Of a stretch of DNA of 64,000 nt, positions 50,501 to 59,179 are shown in pieces. Position numbers and translations under genes: made by a program. The first letter of the stretch is position 1, and every line of letters begins with the position of its first letter. Source of the stretch: Lachnospiraceae bacterium. Its GTDB lineage: Bacteria > Bacillota > Clostridia > Lachnospirales > Lachnospiraceae. Location of the stretch: assembly GCA_910575775.1 (NCBI GenBank), contig CAJTEY010000012.1, positions 1 through 64,000 of the forward strand, in the 5' to 3' direction. The notes beneath the pieces are model-generated. The model made no database searches. It was not told the DNA's origin and worked only from the letters and a program-made list of their open reading frames with translations.

Positions 50501-51565
50501 CCCGCCGAAGAACTGTGCCCTCAGCTCGGAGACTGCCTCCTTCACGCTGTCCCTGAGCGCTTTCGCCGCCTCACGCTTTGCCGTCTGGACAGAAGCGTCC
50601 CGCTTGGATGGCAGTCTGCCAAAAACCACCGCCGCAAAAGCGGCACAGAGACTGTCGTAATCGGCAGCATTCACAGGTCCGGCATCTTTCTCCATGCCGC
50701 CGCACAGACGCAGCAGACGCTCCATCATTTCCCGCTCTGTCTCCAACAGCTCCCCATAAAAATACGGCCCGTCAGGTTCCTCACACAGCCGGACCGCTTC
50801 CTCCAGCCTGTCCGCACAGCCTTTCAGCACAAACCGCACATGATCCATGAACAGAGCCGCCCACGGAAGACGCAGGGGATCGCAGAATCCCTCGTCCCGC
50901 CCTTCGTCCGCCTCCTCAAAAGCCGCCGTCCTGCGGACATGTCCCGGCTCTCCTGGCACATCGAGCCGGTAATCCTCCTTCCGTTCCGCAAGCCACTCTT
51001 CCGGGAAAGGCATACTCATGGCAAAATCATAGAGTTTCAACGCCTCCTTTTCCACCGCGTCATCCCTGCTGCCCACGCTGAAATATTCCATACAGTGCAG
51101 GAAAGCCGGATCTTCTTTCGCGTAAGCGTCCTCTATCACGTCCGCCAGCACATCTGCCCGCAAAAGTTTAAGTTCCCCTTCCTCCGCAATCCGAAAACCG
51201 GGATCCAGGCCGATGGTGTGAAACTGGTTTCGCAGAACGAAAAGGCAGAAACTGTCTATGGTCGTGATCTGGGCATTATACAGCAGTGTGGTCTGCCGCT
51301 GCAGATGCTCGTTGCCGGGATCCAGGGCCAGCCTGTCGTTCAGGGCACGGCTGACCCGCTCCCTCATCTGGGCAGCCGCCGCATTGGTAAAAGTCACCAC
51401 CAGCAGTCTGTCGATATCCACCGGGTTCTCCTCATCGCAGACCATCTCCACGATCCGTTCCACCAGAACCGCCGTCTTGCCGGATCCCGCCGCCGCAGCA
51501 ACAAGAAGATTACAGTCCCTTATCTCTATGACCTGTCTCTGTGTTTCTGTAAATGTGATTTTCAC
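47537..51565 (-). CDS. addA: ATP-dependent helicase/nuclease AddA
   Basis: A 1342-aa UvrD-type helicase with C-terminal nuclease: Q motif TETQRQVIE, Walker A AAAAGSGKT (23-31), Walker B MIDEYQDSN, motif III GDVKQSIYKFR, motif V IHKSKGLEFPVCF, motif VI LYVAMTRAEEKL, and nuclease motif FVVLDYKTDAV near residue 1275. With AddB it resects double-strand breaks for recombination and degrades foreign linear DNA. A 12-residue tandem repeat lies around residues 745-775 (AESADRAGGEAQ/AESAGRAGGETR), encoded by 36-bp direct repeats. Starts at an ATG overlapping the addB stop. Confidence 0.96.
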   Translation of the reverse strand: MKITFTETQRQVIEIRDCNLLVAAAAGSGKTAVLVERIVEMVCDEENPVDIDRLLVVTFTNAAAAQMRERVSRALNDRLALDPGNEHLQRQTTLLYNAQITTIDSFCLFVLRNQFHTIGLDPGFRIAEEGELKLLRADVLADVIEDAYAKEDPAFLHCMEYFSVGSRDDAVEKEALKLYDFAMSMPFPEEWLAERKEDYRLDVPGEPGHVRRTAAFEEADEGRDEGFCDPLRLPWAALFMDHVRFVLKGCADRLEEAVRLCEEPDGPYFYGELLETEREMMERLLRLCGGMEKDAGPVNAADYDSLCAAFAAVVFGRLPSKRDASVQTAKREAAKALRDSVKEAVSELRAQFFGGSAGQVCRQMEACQAALTALVDLTLAFKEAFDRAKREKNILDFDDIEHFALQTLLRREGDSYVPTETALAYRSRFHEIMIDEYQDSNLVQEYLLSCISGESEGRYNRFMVGDVKQSIYKFRLARPELFLEKQEVYGSGAENARRIDLHQNFRSRREVIDSVNAVFARIMGREMGGIAYDEKAALHPGASYPGQAEGLSEETSNVTELILFQEEKADAASAGKEGAASGAARQMFGEGTAPAEVSAKEQEAYGVAARIKELLRDFRVTDRETGMLRKASFRDIVILLRTLSGWDEVFKRVLEEEGIPVHVTSRTGYFAASEVQELLHFLRILDNPLQDIPLYGVLHTYLGGFSEDEIALVRAACPKKRYLYDALTACAGRKMTKEVNEMTPDTDQAESADRAGGEAQAESAGRAGGETRADRGQQGISAALQAKIRQFLEKIAAYREMSVYLSVHELLQIILRDTGYAHYVAARPEGGRRRANVEMLLVKAADYEKTSYFGLYHFLRYMEQLEKYEVDYGEAAMQDENADVVRIMSIHKSKGLEFPVCFVSGLAAGFRKKEGSGILAVDVDAGIGVDYVDPQRRVKGKNLRKSAVALKLKRDSLAEELRILYVAMTRAEEKLILTGIVKNPEKTAASLLPLRRRRRSLLSYDVLLGQDSYMTLLLAALSGNQCLDGFYEACGLAPEPDAPEYHSDMAFAVKLTGWDHVVEEKIVETVLGMEAKRRLLAAGSAKEADEVLMTELSRRFSYEYPHENLRDLYTKTTVSELKMAGMREKDEAAAELFQEKPVVPYVPRFLRTDENVSGSMRGSAFHKVMELFDFRKLTYEINNDRQAAEALLAEQIAWMRQTGRLAQDFYEAVSVPKLVGFLTGKAAFRMGEAARAGKLFKEQPFVMGIPASRLGDGFPAEETVLIQGIIDVFFEEEDGFVVLDYKTDAVSAAAELVKRYQVQLSYYSEALDQIFGYEAGADKKPVKERIIYSFKLGEEIWL
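49245..49330. repeat. 36-bp tandem repeat inside addA
   Basis: Units at 49245-49280 and 49281-49316 plus a partial third from 49317, period exactly 36 bp. In AddA they encode about two and a half 12-residue Ala/Glu/Gly-rich repeats in a linker, keeping the frame. Copy number could vary between strains. Confidence 0.8.
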
Positions 51566-54500
51566 GTTTCTTCACGCATCCTCTCCAACGCTTCCTCCGC
51601 CTTTAACTTTGCAAGCTTCCTCGGCTGATACCCCTCAGCTCCGGCCTCAAAACCGCAGACATGCCTGTATACGCAGTAAGTACAAGCTTTCTCCGCTCCC
51701 AGTTCGCAGGGATTGACCGATATGTTTCCATCCAGGATCTCCCTCCCGATGCTACGGATCTTGCGGTTTACATAATTAGAAACCGTGCGCATGTCCTCCT
51801 CCGTTATGACACTGGAGACAGCCGAGAAACTGCCGTCCTTTTTCCGCTCCAGCGGCAGAATATCGGACTTATCCGTAAATTCGCCGTCCAGCATTCTGAC
51901 GGCTTCGTCATTTTCATTGACTATTCCAGTCATCTTCAATTCCTGCAAAATGCGCCCGTTGATCTCCTCCTCCGAGAGGGTCTCTCCCTCCACCATCGGG
52001 TCAGCCACCCGGTAATAGAGCATAGCCGCAGGCACAGCTTCCTTGTCGGGATATTTTTTTTGCACGAGTTCCACCGCCGCATTCATATACACCACAAGCT
52101 GCAGCTGCAGGCCGTAGTAGAGCGCAGCCAGATCAAACCTTCTGTTCCCGGATTTGTAGTCAATCACCTTCACATAGACTTTTTCTTCGGTTTCACCGAT
52201 ATCCACCCGGTCAATTCTGCCGCGCAGGCGCATCTTTTCCTTTTCGCTGAGGGCAATGTTCAACGAATCCAGATTCTCCAGCACATCGAAGGAAACCTCA
52301 AACGCCTCAGGCAGAAACTCCCCTTTCCTGAGCTGTATCTGGAGCGTGTCCACCGTGCGGTTCAAAATCCGTTCGATCCGTGCCAGCAGATGGCGGTTCC
52401 GCGCACTGCTGTAGAGAATCGTTTCCCCGTAGGCCGCCGCGCAGGCATGAAGCGTCTCCGCCACAAGCCGGCGTCCCACCTCCTTCGGAAAGTCAAACCA
52501 GGTATAGCCCTGTTCTTTCAATCGCCCGGAAAATCCTTCCAGCACACCGTGAAACAGATTTCCCATATCGGACGCCTCAAAACTGTACTCGCCCCGCTCC
52601 CGCAGACAAAGACCGTACTGCAGAAAATGGGCGTAAGCGCAGGCGGCATATTTTTCCAGGCGGCTGACGCTGTTTAAGAGCGATGCGCCGTAAAGAGCCG
52701 CAGCCGCCGCCCGGGAAAGCGGCCTGTCCTCATGTCTCGCAAACGCCGTCTCCACCAGATTCCCGATCTGTCCACGGTACTGCGGATTGTTTTCGTAACA
52801 GCGGTAAAAGGTAACCAGCGTCCTGCGCTCCTCCTCATCCAGACGCCCCGCCGCGTACTCGCGCAGAATATCCGTAAAAAATCCCACGCCGTCCGCACCG
52901 CTCATCAGCTGCTCCTCCACTGCCTCACGCTCCGGCGCTTCCGCTGTAAGTCCGGGAAACAGCCCCTGCAGAAGCTCCACCAGATAAGCGGGGCGCAGGG
53001 ATCTGCCGTCCTCCCCCACCCTTGCGTAGGAGAGGATAAGGGCCTCCGACGGCTTGGTCATATTCAGATACAGATAGAGCCGCTGGATGTACATCTGTTC
53101 CCTGGGCGAAGGCGCCAGCTCAATGTCCGACTCCCGCAGAAATTCCCGGTCCAGATCCGAAATAATCCCGCCGCCGGAACTTTTCGGGATGTTGCCGTCG
53201 TTCACGCCAAGAAAGAAGAGCACCTTCACCTGCTTTAGACGGGTTCTCTCGATATCGCCCACCAAAATCCTGTCCACATTCTGGGGGATCGTTCCCACCG
53301 TGATCTCCGCAAGTCCCGAATCGAGAATATCCGCAAACTCCTTAAGCGTCAGCTCCTCCCCCGCAAGCAGTCCCTCGATCTGGTCCAGCAGGTCAATCAC
53401 CAGCGGATAAATCTGGCCGTACTCTTTGGCTCTGGCCAGCTCCCCTTCCTCCTGAAATGCCTGCTCGAAATCCGCCAGCTTCCGCTGTACCTCGTTTGCC
53501 ACCAGAAACGCATAGAGCGCGCGCACCATCTCGCCCGCCGTCTTCATCGGCGTAAGAAAAGGCGCAATCTGGTCCATCAGGCGGATCCGCATCTCATTGC
53601 AGGCATCGAGGGCCGCCAGAGAAACCTCCTCGCCCTCCGGCTCCTCTTCCCGGTAAGTAAAGGCTTTGCTCCAGCGTCTCCGCCCTCTGATTCCAAAGCG
53701 GCGGATATAATTCTCCAGCCTGTCCACTTCCTCCCAGGTAAAACCTGCAAGTCCCGTGCGAAGATAGTGGAAAACCGCTTCAAAGCTGAAATCCTGCAGC
53801 AGAATCTGCAGCGCGCTTCGCAGATAAGAGGTGAAGGGATTCCCCAGAATGCCCCTCGTCTGGTCCATATAAATGGGAATGTCAAAACGGTCGAACACCT
53901 CCTGGACCTCTTTTCCGTACACTCCCATGTTTCCCGTCACCACAGCGATGTCGCGGTAACACAGCTCTTCCGATTCCAGAAGCATCCTGCGGATGGTGAT
54001 GCAGGTCTGGCGCAGCTCCTGGGCGGGCGTGGATGCCTCAATCAGATGAATCCTTTCCGCCTCCGTTCCGTAGGCGCAGGGCGGATAGCGGAACAGATTC
54101 CGCTCCAGATGGGCTAACTCCGGGTTTTTCGCAAAACGGGGCAGCCGCCCCTCCACCTTCTCCCTGCACCAGACAGCCTTCTCCTCCTCAATACCGGCCT
54201 CCGCCGCCAGCCTTTTCAGTGCCGCCACCGTCTTCTGGCTCAGATAAAACAGCCTCTGTTCCCCCTCCACCCGGTAAGGATTTTCCCGCTCATCCATCGT
54301 CAGGGTGACAATGACCTTATCACTCAATCTCAGCAGATCCTGGATCACACGGTTCTGGATCGGCGTAAATCCAGTGAAACCGTCAAAGGCGATCACACTG
54401 CCCCTCACAATTTCGGATTCCGGCAATGCCGCCCGCAGCCTGTCCAGCGTCCCTTCCGTCGTAATAAAACGGTCATGTATATATTCCCCGAAAGCCCGGT

Positions 54501-54987
54501 ACAGTAAGCGCAGGTCCTGCAGCTTATAATAGAGCGCCCCCCGTTCCTTCGCGTAGGAAATCAGCGTCTCCAGCTCCTTCTCTCCGACACCGTACTGCAT
54601 AAACTCGGAGAGGGCTGATTTCACCTCGTGAATATAACCGATCTTGTGCAGGTGGCTGCCGAGAACCGTAAGCTTCTCCTTTTCCTGTCCGGCCACCTTG
54701 CGAAGCACCAGACTTTTTCCTGTGTCATCCAGAACCGGCAGTTCCTCTCCGCCCACCTCTTCAATGACCCGGTGAGTCAGTCTTCCGAAACTCAGCACGT
54801 CAATATTCATAATCGCATGGCGCGGATGCTCCACCACAAGGTCCATCTGGGTCTGCATGGTGAACTGGTCGGGCACGATCAGCAGATAGTTTTTCTCCGG
54901 GCAGCGGATGGATTCCTCAATGATATAGTCATGCAGTTTTCTGCTCTTTCCGGCGCCGGAAGCGCCAAAGTAAAATTGTAGGGACAT
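51562..54987 (-). CDS. addB: ATP-dependent nuclease subunit AddB
   Basis: A 1141-aa AddB: N-terminal Walker A-like GASGAGKS (8-15), inactive helicase core, C-terminal nuclease VKVIDYKSGNRRFD (near 955), and Fe-S cysteines in two places: SRLEKYAACAYAHFLQYG, and CELGAEKACTYCVYRHVCGF at the C-terminus. It forms the heterodimer with AddA, whose gene overlaps by 4 bp. Start ATG behind GAGGAAAGATAACCC. Divergent from the 63-aa gene at 55110. Confidence 0.96.
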   Translation of the reverse strand: MSLQFYFGASGAGKSRKLHDYIIEESIRCPEKNYLLIVPDQFTMQTQMDLVVEHPRHAIMNIDVLSFGRLTHRVIEEVGGEELPVLDDTGKSLVLRKVAGQEKEKLTVLGSHLHKIGYIHEVKSALSEFMQYGVGEKELETLISYAKERGALYYKLQDLRLLYRAFGEYIHDRFITTEGTLDRLRAALPESEIVRGSVIAFDGFTGFTPIQNRVIQDLLRLSDKVIVTLTMDERENPYRVEGEQRLFYLSQKTVAALKRLAAEAGIEEEKAVWCREKVEGRLPRFAKNPELAHLERNLFRYPPCAYGTEAERIHLIEASTPAQELRQTCITIRRMLLESEELCYRDIAVVTGNMGVYGKEVQEVFDRFDIPIYMDQTRGILGNPFTSYLRSALQILLQDFSFEAVFHYLRTGLAGFTWEEVDRLENYIRRFGIRGRRRWSKAFTYREEEPEGEEVSLAALDACNEMRIRLMDQIAPFLTPMKTAGEMVRALYAFLVANEVQRKLADFEQAFQEEGELARAKEYGQIYPLVIDLLDQIEGLLAGEELTLKEFADILDSGLAEITVGTIPQNVDRILVGDIERTRLKQVKVLFFLGVNDGNIPKSSGGGIISDLDREFLRESDIELAPSPREQMYIQRLYLYLNMTKPSEALILSYARVGEDGRSLRPAYLVELLQGLFPGLTAEAPEREAVEEQLMSGADGVGFFTDILREYAAGRLDEEERRTLVTFYRCYENNPQYRGQIGNLVETAFARHEDRPLSRAAAAALYGASLLNSVSRLEKYAACAYAHFLQYGLCLRERGEYSFEASDMGNLFHGVLEGFSGRLKEQGYTWFDFPKEVGRRLVAETLHACAAAYGETILYSSARNRHLLARIERILNRTVDTLQIQLRKGEFLPEAFEVSFDVLENLDSLNIALSEKEKMRLRGRIDRVDIGETEEKVYVKVIDYKSGNRRFDLAALYYGLQLQLVVYMNAAVELVQKKYPDKEAVPAAMLYYRVADPMVEGETLSEEEINGRILQELKMTGIVNENDEAVRMLDGEFTDKSDILPLERKKDGSFSAVSSVITEEDMRTVSNYVNRKIRSIGREILDGNISVNPCELGAEKACTYCVYRHVCGFEAGAEGYQPRKLAKLKAEEALERMREET

Positions 54988-55109
54988 GGGTTATCTTTCC
55001 TCTTCGTTATGACACATTGTTATCACAAAACAAGCTTTACACCTCACAGGAAAGCTTTTATTATAATATTATAGCATGAATATAAAATATAAAGAAAGCG
55101 GGTGATTAT

Positions 55110-55301
55110 ATGCCGACTAGTCTTGAAGTAATAAAAGCTGCCATTGACGATTTTAAAAAAATCCAGAAATACATGATATTAGCCAAAGAAGAAAATGCCG
55201 TAAAAACATATGCTGAGTTAAAGGACGAATATCTCTCGTTAAAAGCCATCTTACAGGTTTCCGGCGTTAATCTTGCAGATATCGATAAAATCAAAGAATG
55301 A
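55110..55301 (+). CDS. 63-aa helical small protein
   Basis: Opens MPTSLEVIKAAIDDFKKIQK and continues with a charged helical body (YMILAKEENAVKTYAELKDEYLSLKAIL) and VNLADIDKIKE. No membrane segment or cysteine; heptad-like leucines suggest a helical hairpin. Ribosome site GAAAGCGGGTG, and a promoter-like TTTACA...TATTAT in the gap to addB. It ends just before a strong plus-strand terminator (55308-55370). Family not recognised, but the complete promoter-to-terminator unit supports a real gene. Confidence 0.7.
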   Translation: MPTSLEVIKAAIDDFKKIQKYMILAKEENAVKTYAELKDEYLSLKAILQVSGVNLADIDKIKE

Positions 55302-55307
55302 GCAGAA

Positions 55308-55370
55308 TGAGAGGTACTTCTAAAAACGCCCCGCCATAGGGCGGGACGCCAAGAAGTACCTCTCACTTTT
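55308..55370 (+). terminator. Nested hairpin terminator
   Basis: Outer stem TGAGAGGTACTTCT (55308-55321)/AGAAGTACCTCTCA (55352-55365), 14 bp perfect. It encloses a GC-rich inner stem CCCGCC (55330-55335)/GGCGGG (55340-55345). On the plus strand CTTTTTATT follows. It ends the 63-aa gene and, read leftward, follows the metQ stop by 4 nt. Confidence 0.85.
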
Positions 55371-56182
55371 TATTCAAACGGAATCACGCCGCCATCGTAT
55401 GTATTGTTGATGAACTCCTTCACCGTATCGGATTTCAGCGCCTCCACAAGAGCCTTGATCCCGGCCTCGTTCTCATTGCCTTCCTTCACCGCAATCACGT
55501 TCACATAGGTCTGCGCCGCCTCGGAATCGGACTGCTCGTAAGACACCGCATCCTTTGCCACAGAGAAGCCTGCCTCCATCGCGTAGTTGCCGTTTAATAC
55601 GACAAACGCCACCTCATCCTTGACGCGCGGAACCTGGGCTGCCTCCAGCTCCTGGATCTCCACATTGTGAGGATTCTCCTCGATGTCGCGGACAGTTGCC
55701 TCCAGTCCTACTCCCTCCTTTAAGGTCAGAATGCCGTTATCCTGTAAAAGCAAAAGCGCCCTCGCCTCATTGGTGGTATCGTTGGGAACCGCGATCACAT
55801 CCCCCTCCGCAATGGCGGAAAGGTCGCTCTTGGTACCCGGATAAATGCCAAACGGCTCGTAATGGATGCCCCCTGCATTCACCAGATGCGTCCCCTGCTC
55901 CTCGTTGAAAGAATCAAGATAAGGAATGTGCTGGAAGTAGTTGGCGTCAAACTCGCCGCTCTCCACTACCTGGTTTGGCTGCACATAATCGTTGAACACC
56001 GTCACCTCAAGCGTATATCCCTGTTCCGCCAGAATCGGCTTCACCTGTTCCAGAATCTCCGCGTGGGGCGTTGCTGAAGCCGCCACGGTGATCGTGCCGT
56101 CATCCTTCTTCCCGCCGCAGCCTGTCAGCGCGCTAAGCGCAAGCGCCGCAGCTACAATGGTTACTGCCACTTTCTTTTTCAT
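55370..56182 (-). CDS. metQ: Methionine-binding lipoprotein MetQ
   Basis: A 270-aa NlpA-family lipoprotein: signal peptide with lipobox ALTGC (Cys22), then TITVAASATPHAEILEQVKPIL, GEFDANYFQHIPYLDSFN, and GIYPGTKSDLSAIAEGDVIAVPNDTTNEARALLLLQ, all typical of MetQ. Captures D/L-methionine or a related sulfur compound for MetNI. Last gene of metN-metI-metQ; 40 nt after metI. Confidence 0.94.
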   Translation of the reverse strand: MKKKVAVTIVAAALALSALTGCGGKKDDGTITVAASATPHAEILEQVKPILAEQGYTLEVTVFNDYVQPNQVVESGEFDANYFQHIPYLDSFNEEQGTHLVNAGGIHYEPFGIYPGTKSDLSAIAEGDVIAVPNDTTNEARALLLLQDNGILTLKEGVGLEATVRDIEENPHNVEIQELEAAQVPRVKDEVAFVVLNGNYAMEAGFSVAKDAVSYEQSDSEAAQTYVNVIAVKEGNENEAGIKALVEALKSDTVKEFINNTYDGGVIPFE

Positions 56183-56222
56183 AATTTTCTCCTCCTTCGT
56201 CAGAGCCGTTTTCTGCCCTTTC

Positions 56223-56882
56223 TCACTTCCTCTTATCCAGTTTCACAGACAGCCGCATCCCCAGCGTCTGGAAAATCTGCACCAACACCACCAGAAGCAC
56301 CACCGATACAATCATAATCAGCGTCTCGTAACGGTAATAACCGTAACGCATGGCGATATCGCCCAGTCCGCCGCCGCCGACCACGCCCGCCATCGCGGAG
56401 TAGCCGAGAATCGTGCCGATGGCAATGGTTACGCCAACCAGAATGGAGGTTCTTGCCTCCACCAGCAGCACCTTCCATATAATCGTAAACGTATCTGCGC
56501 CCATACTCTGCGCAGCCTCCACCACGCCGTGATCCACTTCCTTGATGGAAGATTCTATCATACGCCCGATGAAGGGCGCCGCCGCAATGGTAAGCGGCAC
56601 GATGGTCGCCGCCGATCCCGTAGTTTTTCCCACGATCGCCCTTGTCAGAGGCATCACCAGAATCAGCAGGATCAGAAACGGAACGCTTCGCAAAATGTTG
56701 GCCAGCACATCCAGTGCCTTATACACCACGGCATTTGGCCGAATCCCCGTCTTATCCGTCACGGCAAGGACAATTCCCCAGGGAAGTCCAAGCAGATAGC
56801 CGAAGAAAGTTGACAGCAGTGTCATAAGTAAGGTGTCCCGAACGCCTTCCAGCATCATAAACGTCAGATCACTCGTCCACAT
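56223..56882 (-). CDS. metI: Methionine ABC transporter permease MetI
   Basis: A 219-aa permease with five helices and the EAA loop VVEAAQSMGADTFTIIWKVLL; other family motifs are RDTLLMTLLSTFFGYLLGLPWGI and GYSAMAGVVGGGGLGDIAMRYGY. Homodimer in the membrane with MetN. Overlaps metN by 14 bp. Confidence 0.95.
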   Translation of the reverse strand: MWTSDLTFMMLEGVRDTLLMTLLSTFFGYLLGLPWGIVLAVTDKTGIRPNAVVYKALDVLANILRSVPFLILLILVMPLTRAIVGKTTGSAATIVPLTIAAAPFIGRMIESSIKEVDHGVVEAAQSMGADTFTIIWKVLLVEARTSILVGVTIAIGTILGYSAMAGVVGGGGLGDIAMRYGYYRYETLIMIVSVVLLVVLVQIFQTLGMRLSVKLDKRK

Positions 56883-57909
56883 AGCCGTTCACCTCCTCCA
56901 CCGCCAGCCCTCTCTCCGCGAGATAAGCTTTCATCTGTGTCTGTATCTTCAAATCATCGGGAAGGCTCAAAATCATCTCGCCCCTGGCGATTCCTTCCAC
57001 GTTCTTGGTGTCCGCCCGCAAAATGTTGATGGGCTGCCCAAACTTCAATACCATATTCGCAATCACCGGCTCAAAGGAAGAGTTCACGGAAAACACAATG
57101 CGAATGCAGCATTTGCCTTTCATCATCTCCCTCTGCTGGTTTTCCAGCGTCCGGCGGTCCGTACCGCTGCCCTTTAAGATCAGTTCCTTCGCCTCCGCCG
57201 TCTTCGGGTGGGCAAAAATATCCGAAACGCGTCCCTGCTCCACCAGATGCCCGTCGCCAATGATGGCCACATGGGAACAGATCTCCCTCACCACCGACAT
57301 CTCGTGGGTAATGATGACTATGGTGATGCCGTATTTTTGATTGATTTCCTTCAGAAGCTGTAATATGGACTGCGTTGTCCGCGGATCCAGGGCGCTTGTG
57401 GCCTCATCACAGAGCAGAATCTTGGGATTAGCCGCCAATGCCCTGGCAATCGCCACCCTCTGCTTCTGCCCGCCGGAAAGCTGGGACGGATAGGCCAGCG
57501 CCTTATCCGAAAGCTCCACAATCTCCAGCAGCTCCTGGGCACGCCTTTTCGCATCCTTTTTCTTCATACCGCCGATCACAAGCGGAAAACAGATATTGTC
57601 GATCACGTTCTTCTGCATCAGCAGATTAAAGTGCTGGAATATCATGGAAATTTCTCTGCGGGTCGCCCGAAGCTGCGCTTCCGTCATCGCTCCCAGATCC
57701 TTTCCCTCAATCTCCACCGTTCCCGATGTGGGCCGTTCCAAAAAGTTTAAACACCGCACCAGCGTACTTTTCCCCGCCCCTGACATACCGATGATACCAT
57801 AGATATCACCCGCCTGAATGGACAATGTGATATGCTGCAGCGCTTCCACTTTCCCGTCATCGGTCTCAAAGGTTTTGCTTAAATCCCGCACCTCGATCAT
57901 TTCAGCCAT
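56869..57909 (-). CDS. metN: Methionine ABC transporter ATPase MetN
   Basis: A 346-aa ATPase: Walker A GMSGAGKS (41-48), LSGGQKQRVAIARAL, Walker B ILLCDEATSALDP, H-loop IITHEMSVV, and a C-terminal NIL ligand-sensing domain (about 265-346) that gives trans-inhibition by methionine. The ATG at 57909 is chosen from homologues (MIEVRDLSKTFE) and GTGAGGA upstream; the frame remains open to 58032 through the promoter. First gene of the operon. Confidence 0.95.
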   Translation of the reverse strand: MAEMIEVRDLSKTFETDDGKVEALQHITLSIQAGDIYGIIGMSGAGKSTLVRCLNFLERPTSGTVEIEGKDLGAMTEAQLRATRREISMIFQHFNLLMQKNVIDNICFPLVIGGMKKKDAKRRAQELLEIVELSDKALAYPSQLSGGQKQRVAIARALAANPKILLCDEATSALDPRTTQSILQLLKEINQKYGITIVIITHEMSVVREICSHVAIIGDGHLVEQGRVSDIFAHPKTAEAKELILKGSGTDRRTLENQQREMMKGKCCIRIVFSVNSSFEPVIANMVLKFGQPINILRADTKNVEGIARGEMILSLPDDLKIQTQMKAYLAERGLAVEEVNGYVDE

Positions 57910-58011
57910 CCCGTTTATCCTCACTTCAAAGCATCCGCCGCCCTGCCCGTACAGAACCGATGCCGTCTCCGCAATTTTCCGCACTTTCCTCTCGGTTTTA
58001 CATCCTTGCTC

Positions 58012-58040
58012 ACTATAGTATGAATCCCGCAAAATGTCAA
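58012..58040 (-). promoter_or_regulatory. metNIQ promoter
   Basis: Minus strand TTGACA (58035-58040), 17-nt spacer, TATAGT (58012-58017). The leader to metN is only about 95 nt and shows no SAM-riboswitch core. A TTCATACT half overlaps the -10, the same octamer as in the cysK palindrome. Confidence 0.75.
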
Positions 58041-58081
58041 GGTTTCTGTGACGGTTCAGCCAGATGAAAATCTGAAAACCA

Positions 58082-59014
58082 TCACGAAAACAGCGGTGTG
58101 GACAGATATCTGTCCCCCGAATCGGGTAGAAGCGCCACGATCACCTTCCCCTTATTCTCCGGCCGCCTCGCAAGCTGTGCCGCCGCATGGAGCGCGGCTC
58201 CCGAGGAAATTCCAACCAGCACGCCCTCCTGCCTGGCAATGGCCCTGCCCGCTGTGAACGCATCCTCGTTGGAAACCTTTATGATCTCATCGTAAATATC
58301 GGTATCCAGAATTTCCGGCACAAAGTTCGCACCGATTCCCTGTATCTTATGCGCCCCCGGCTGTCCACCGGAAAGAACCGGGCTGCTCTCCGGCTCTACC
58401 GCCACCACCTTCACGGCAGGATTCTTTTCCTTTAAGTAAGAGCCAACGCCTGTTATGGTGCCGCCGGTACCCACACCCGCCACGAAAATGTCCACCTTTC
58501 CGTCCGTGTCCTCCCAGATCTCCGGCCCGGTGGTCATCTTATGAATCTCAGGATTGGCAGGGTTGTCAAACTGTCCCAGAATGATGGAGCCGGGCGTCTG
58601 CGCCCGCAGTTCCTCTGCCTTGTCGATGGCGCCCTGCATCCCCTGCTCACCGTCCGTCAGTACAAGCTCCGCGCCATACGCCTGCAAGAGCCTGCGCCGT
58701 TCCACACTCATCGTCTCCGGCAGGGTCAGCACCACCCGATAGCCCTTGGCCGCCGCCACAGACGCAAGCCCGATCCCCGTGTTTCCGCTGGTCGGTTCAA
58801 TGATTGTGCCGCCCGGTTTTAACGTGCCTTCCCGCTCCGCCGTCTCAATCAGATGCAGGGCAATGCGGTCTTTTACCGATCCCGCCGGGTTAAAATACTC
58901 CAGCTTCACCAGAATCACCGCGTCCGTGATGCCGTTTTTCTCTTCGTAGCGGGTCACCTCCATAAGAGGCGTATGCCCGATTAGTTCCGATGCTCTCTTT
59001 TTAATGTCTGCCAT
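58082..59014 (-). CDS. cysK: Cysteine synthase A (O-acetylserine sulfhydrylase)
   Basis: A 310-aa fold-type II PLP enzyme: PLP Lys48 in [10 protein letters not shown], phosphate loop [24 protein letters not shown], and SSGAALHAA. It condenses O-acetylserine with sulfide to cysteine. Ends [12 protein letters not shown], complete. Start ATG 59014 behind GGGAGGGAAAGACA. Same strand as metNIQ, 172 nt upstream, making a sulfur-nutrition pair; controlled by its own promoter and palindrome. Confidence 0.95.
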   Translation of the reverse strand: MADIKKRASELIGHTPLMEVTRYEEKNGITDAVILVKLEYFNPAGSVKDRIALHLIETAEREGTLKPGGTIIEPTSGNTGIGLASVAAAKGYRVVLTLPETMSVERRRLLQAYGAELVLTDGEQGMQGAIDKAEELRAQTPGSIILGQFDNPANPEIHKMTTGPEIWEDTDGKVDIFVAGVGTGGTITGVGSYLKEKNPAVKVVAVEPESSPVLSGGQPGAHKIQGIGANFVPEILDTDIYDEIIKVSNEDAFTAGRAIARQEGVLVGISSGAALHAAAQLARRPENKGKVIVALLPDSGDRYLSTPLFS

Positions 59015-59114
59015 TGTCTTTCCCTCCCTTTTACACACCCTGTCCTGTTATTCACGCGCCGATTTGTACCCTTTCATCGTCCTGATTTTATCTATATAGG
59101 ATTCGGATGTCTTT

Positions 59115-59148
59115 ATTTCATACTGTATCTATATGATTAGTATGAAAT
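59115..59148. promoter_or_regulatory. cysK operator palindrome
   Basis: Perfect 10-bp inverted repeat ATTTCATACT (59115-59124) and AGTATGAAAT (59139-59148), 14-nt centre. It covers about -4 to +30 of the predicted cysK start site, the place for a repressor. Regulator unknown; it does not match the CymR box I know. Confidence 0.75.
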
Positions 59149-59150
59149 AG

Positions 59151-59179
59151 ATGATACACCCATTTTTTTCCTATGTCAA
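59151..59179 (-). promoter_or_regulatory. cysK promoter
   Basis: Minus strand TTGACA (59174-59179), 17-nt spacer, TATCAT (59151-59156). It overlaps the last codons of the wHTH-GHKL gene. The operator follows directly. Confidence 0.75.

Noticed and set aside
47765..51628. Very long open frames antisense to addA (465 and 559 codons)
   Set aside because: They mirror a GC-biased real gene; no domain is recognisable and AddA motifs on the other strand are complete.
55106..55366. An 86-codon minus frame opposite the 63-aa gene
   Set aside because: It runs through the terminator hairpin and has no start context; the plus-strand gene has promoter, ribosome site and terminator.
57910..58040. Possible SAM riboswitch or T-box in the met leader
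   Set aside because: The leader is only about 95 nt and shows neither the SAM-I core nor a T-box sequence.
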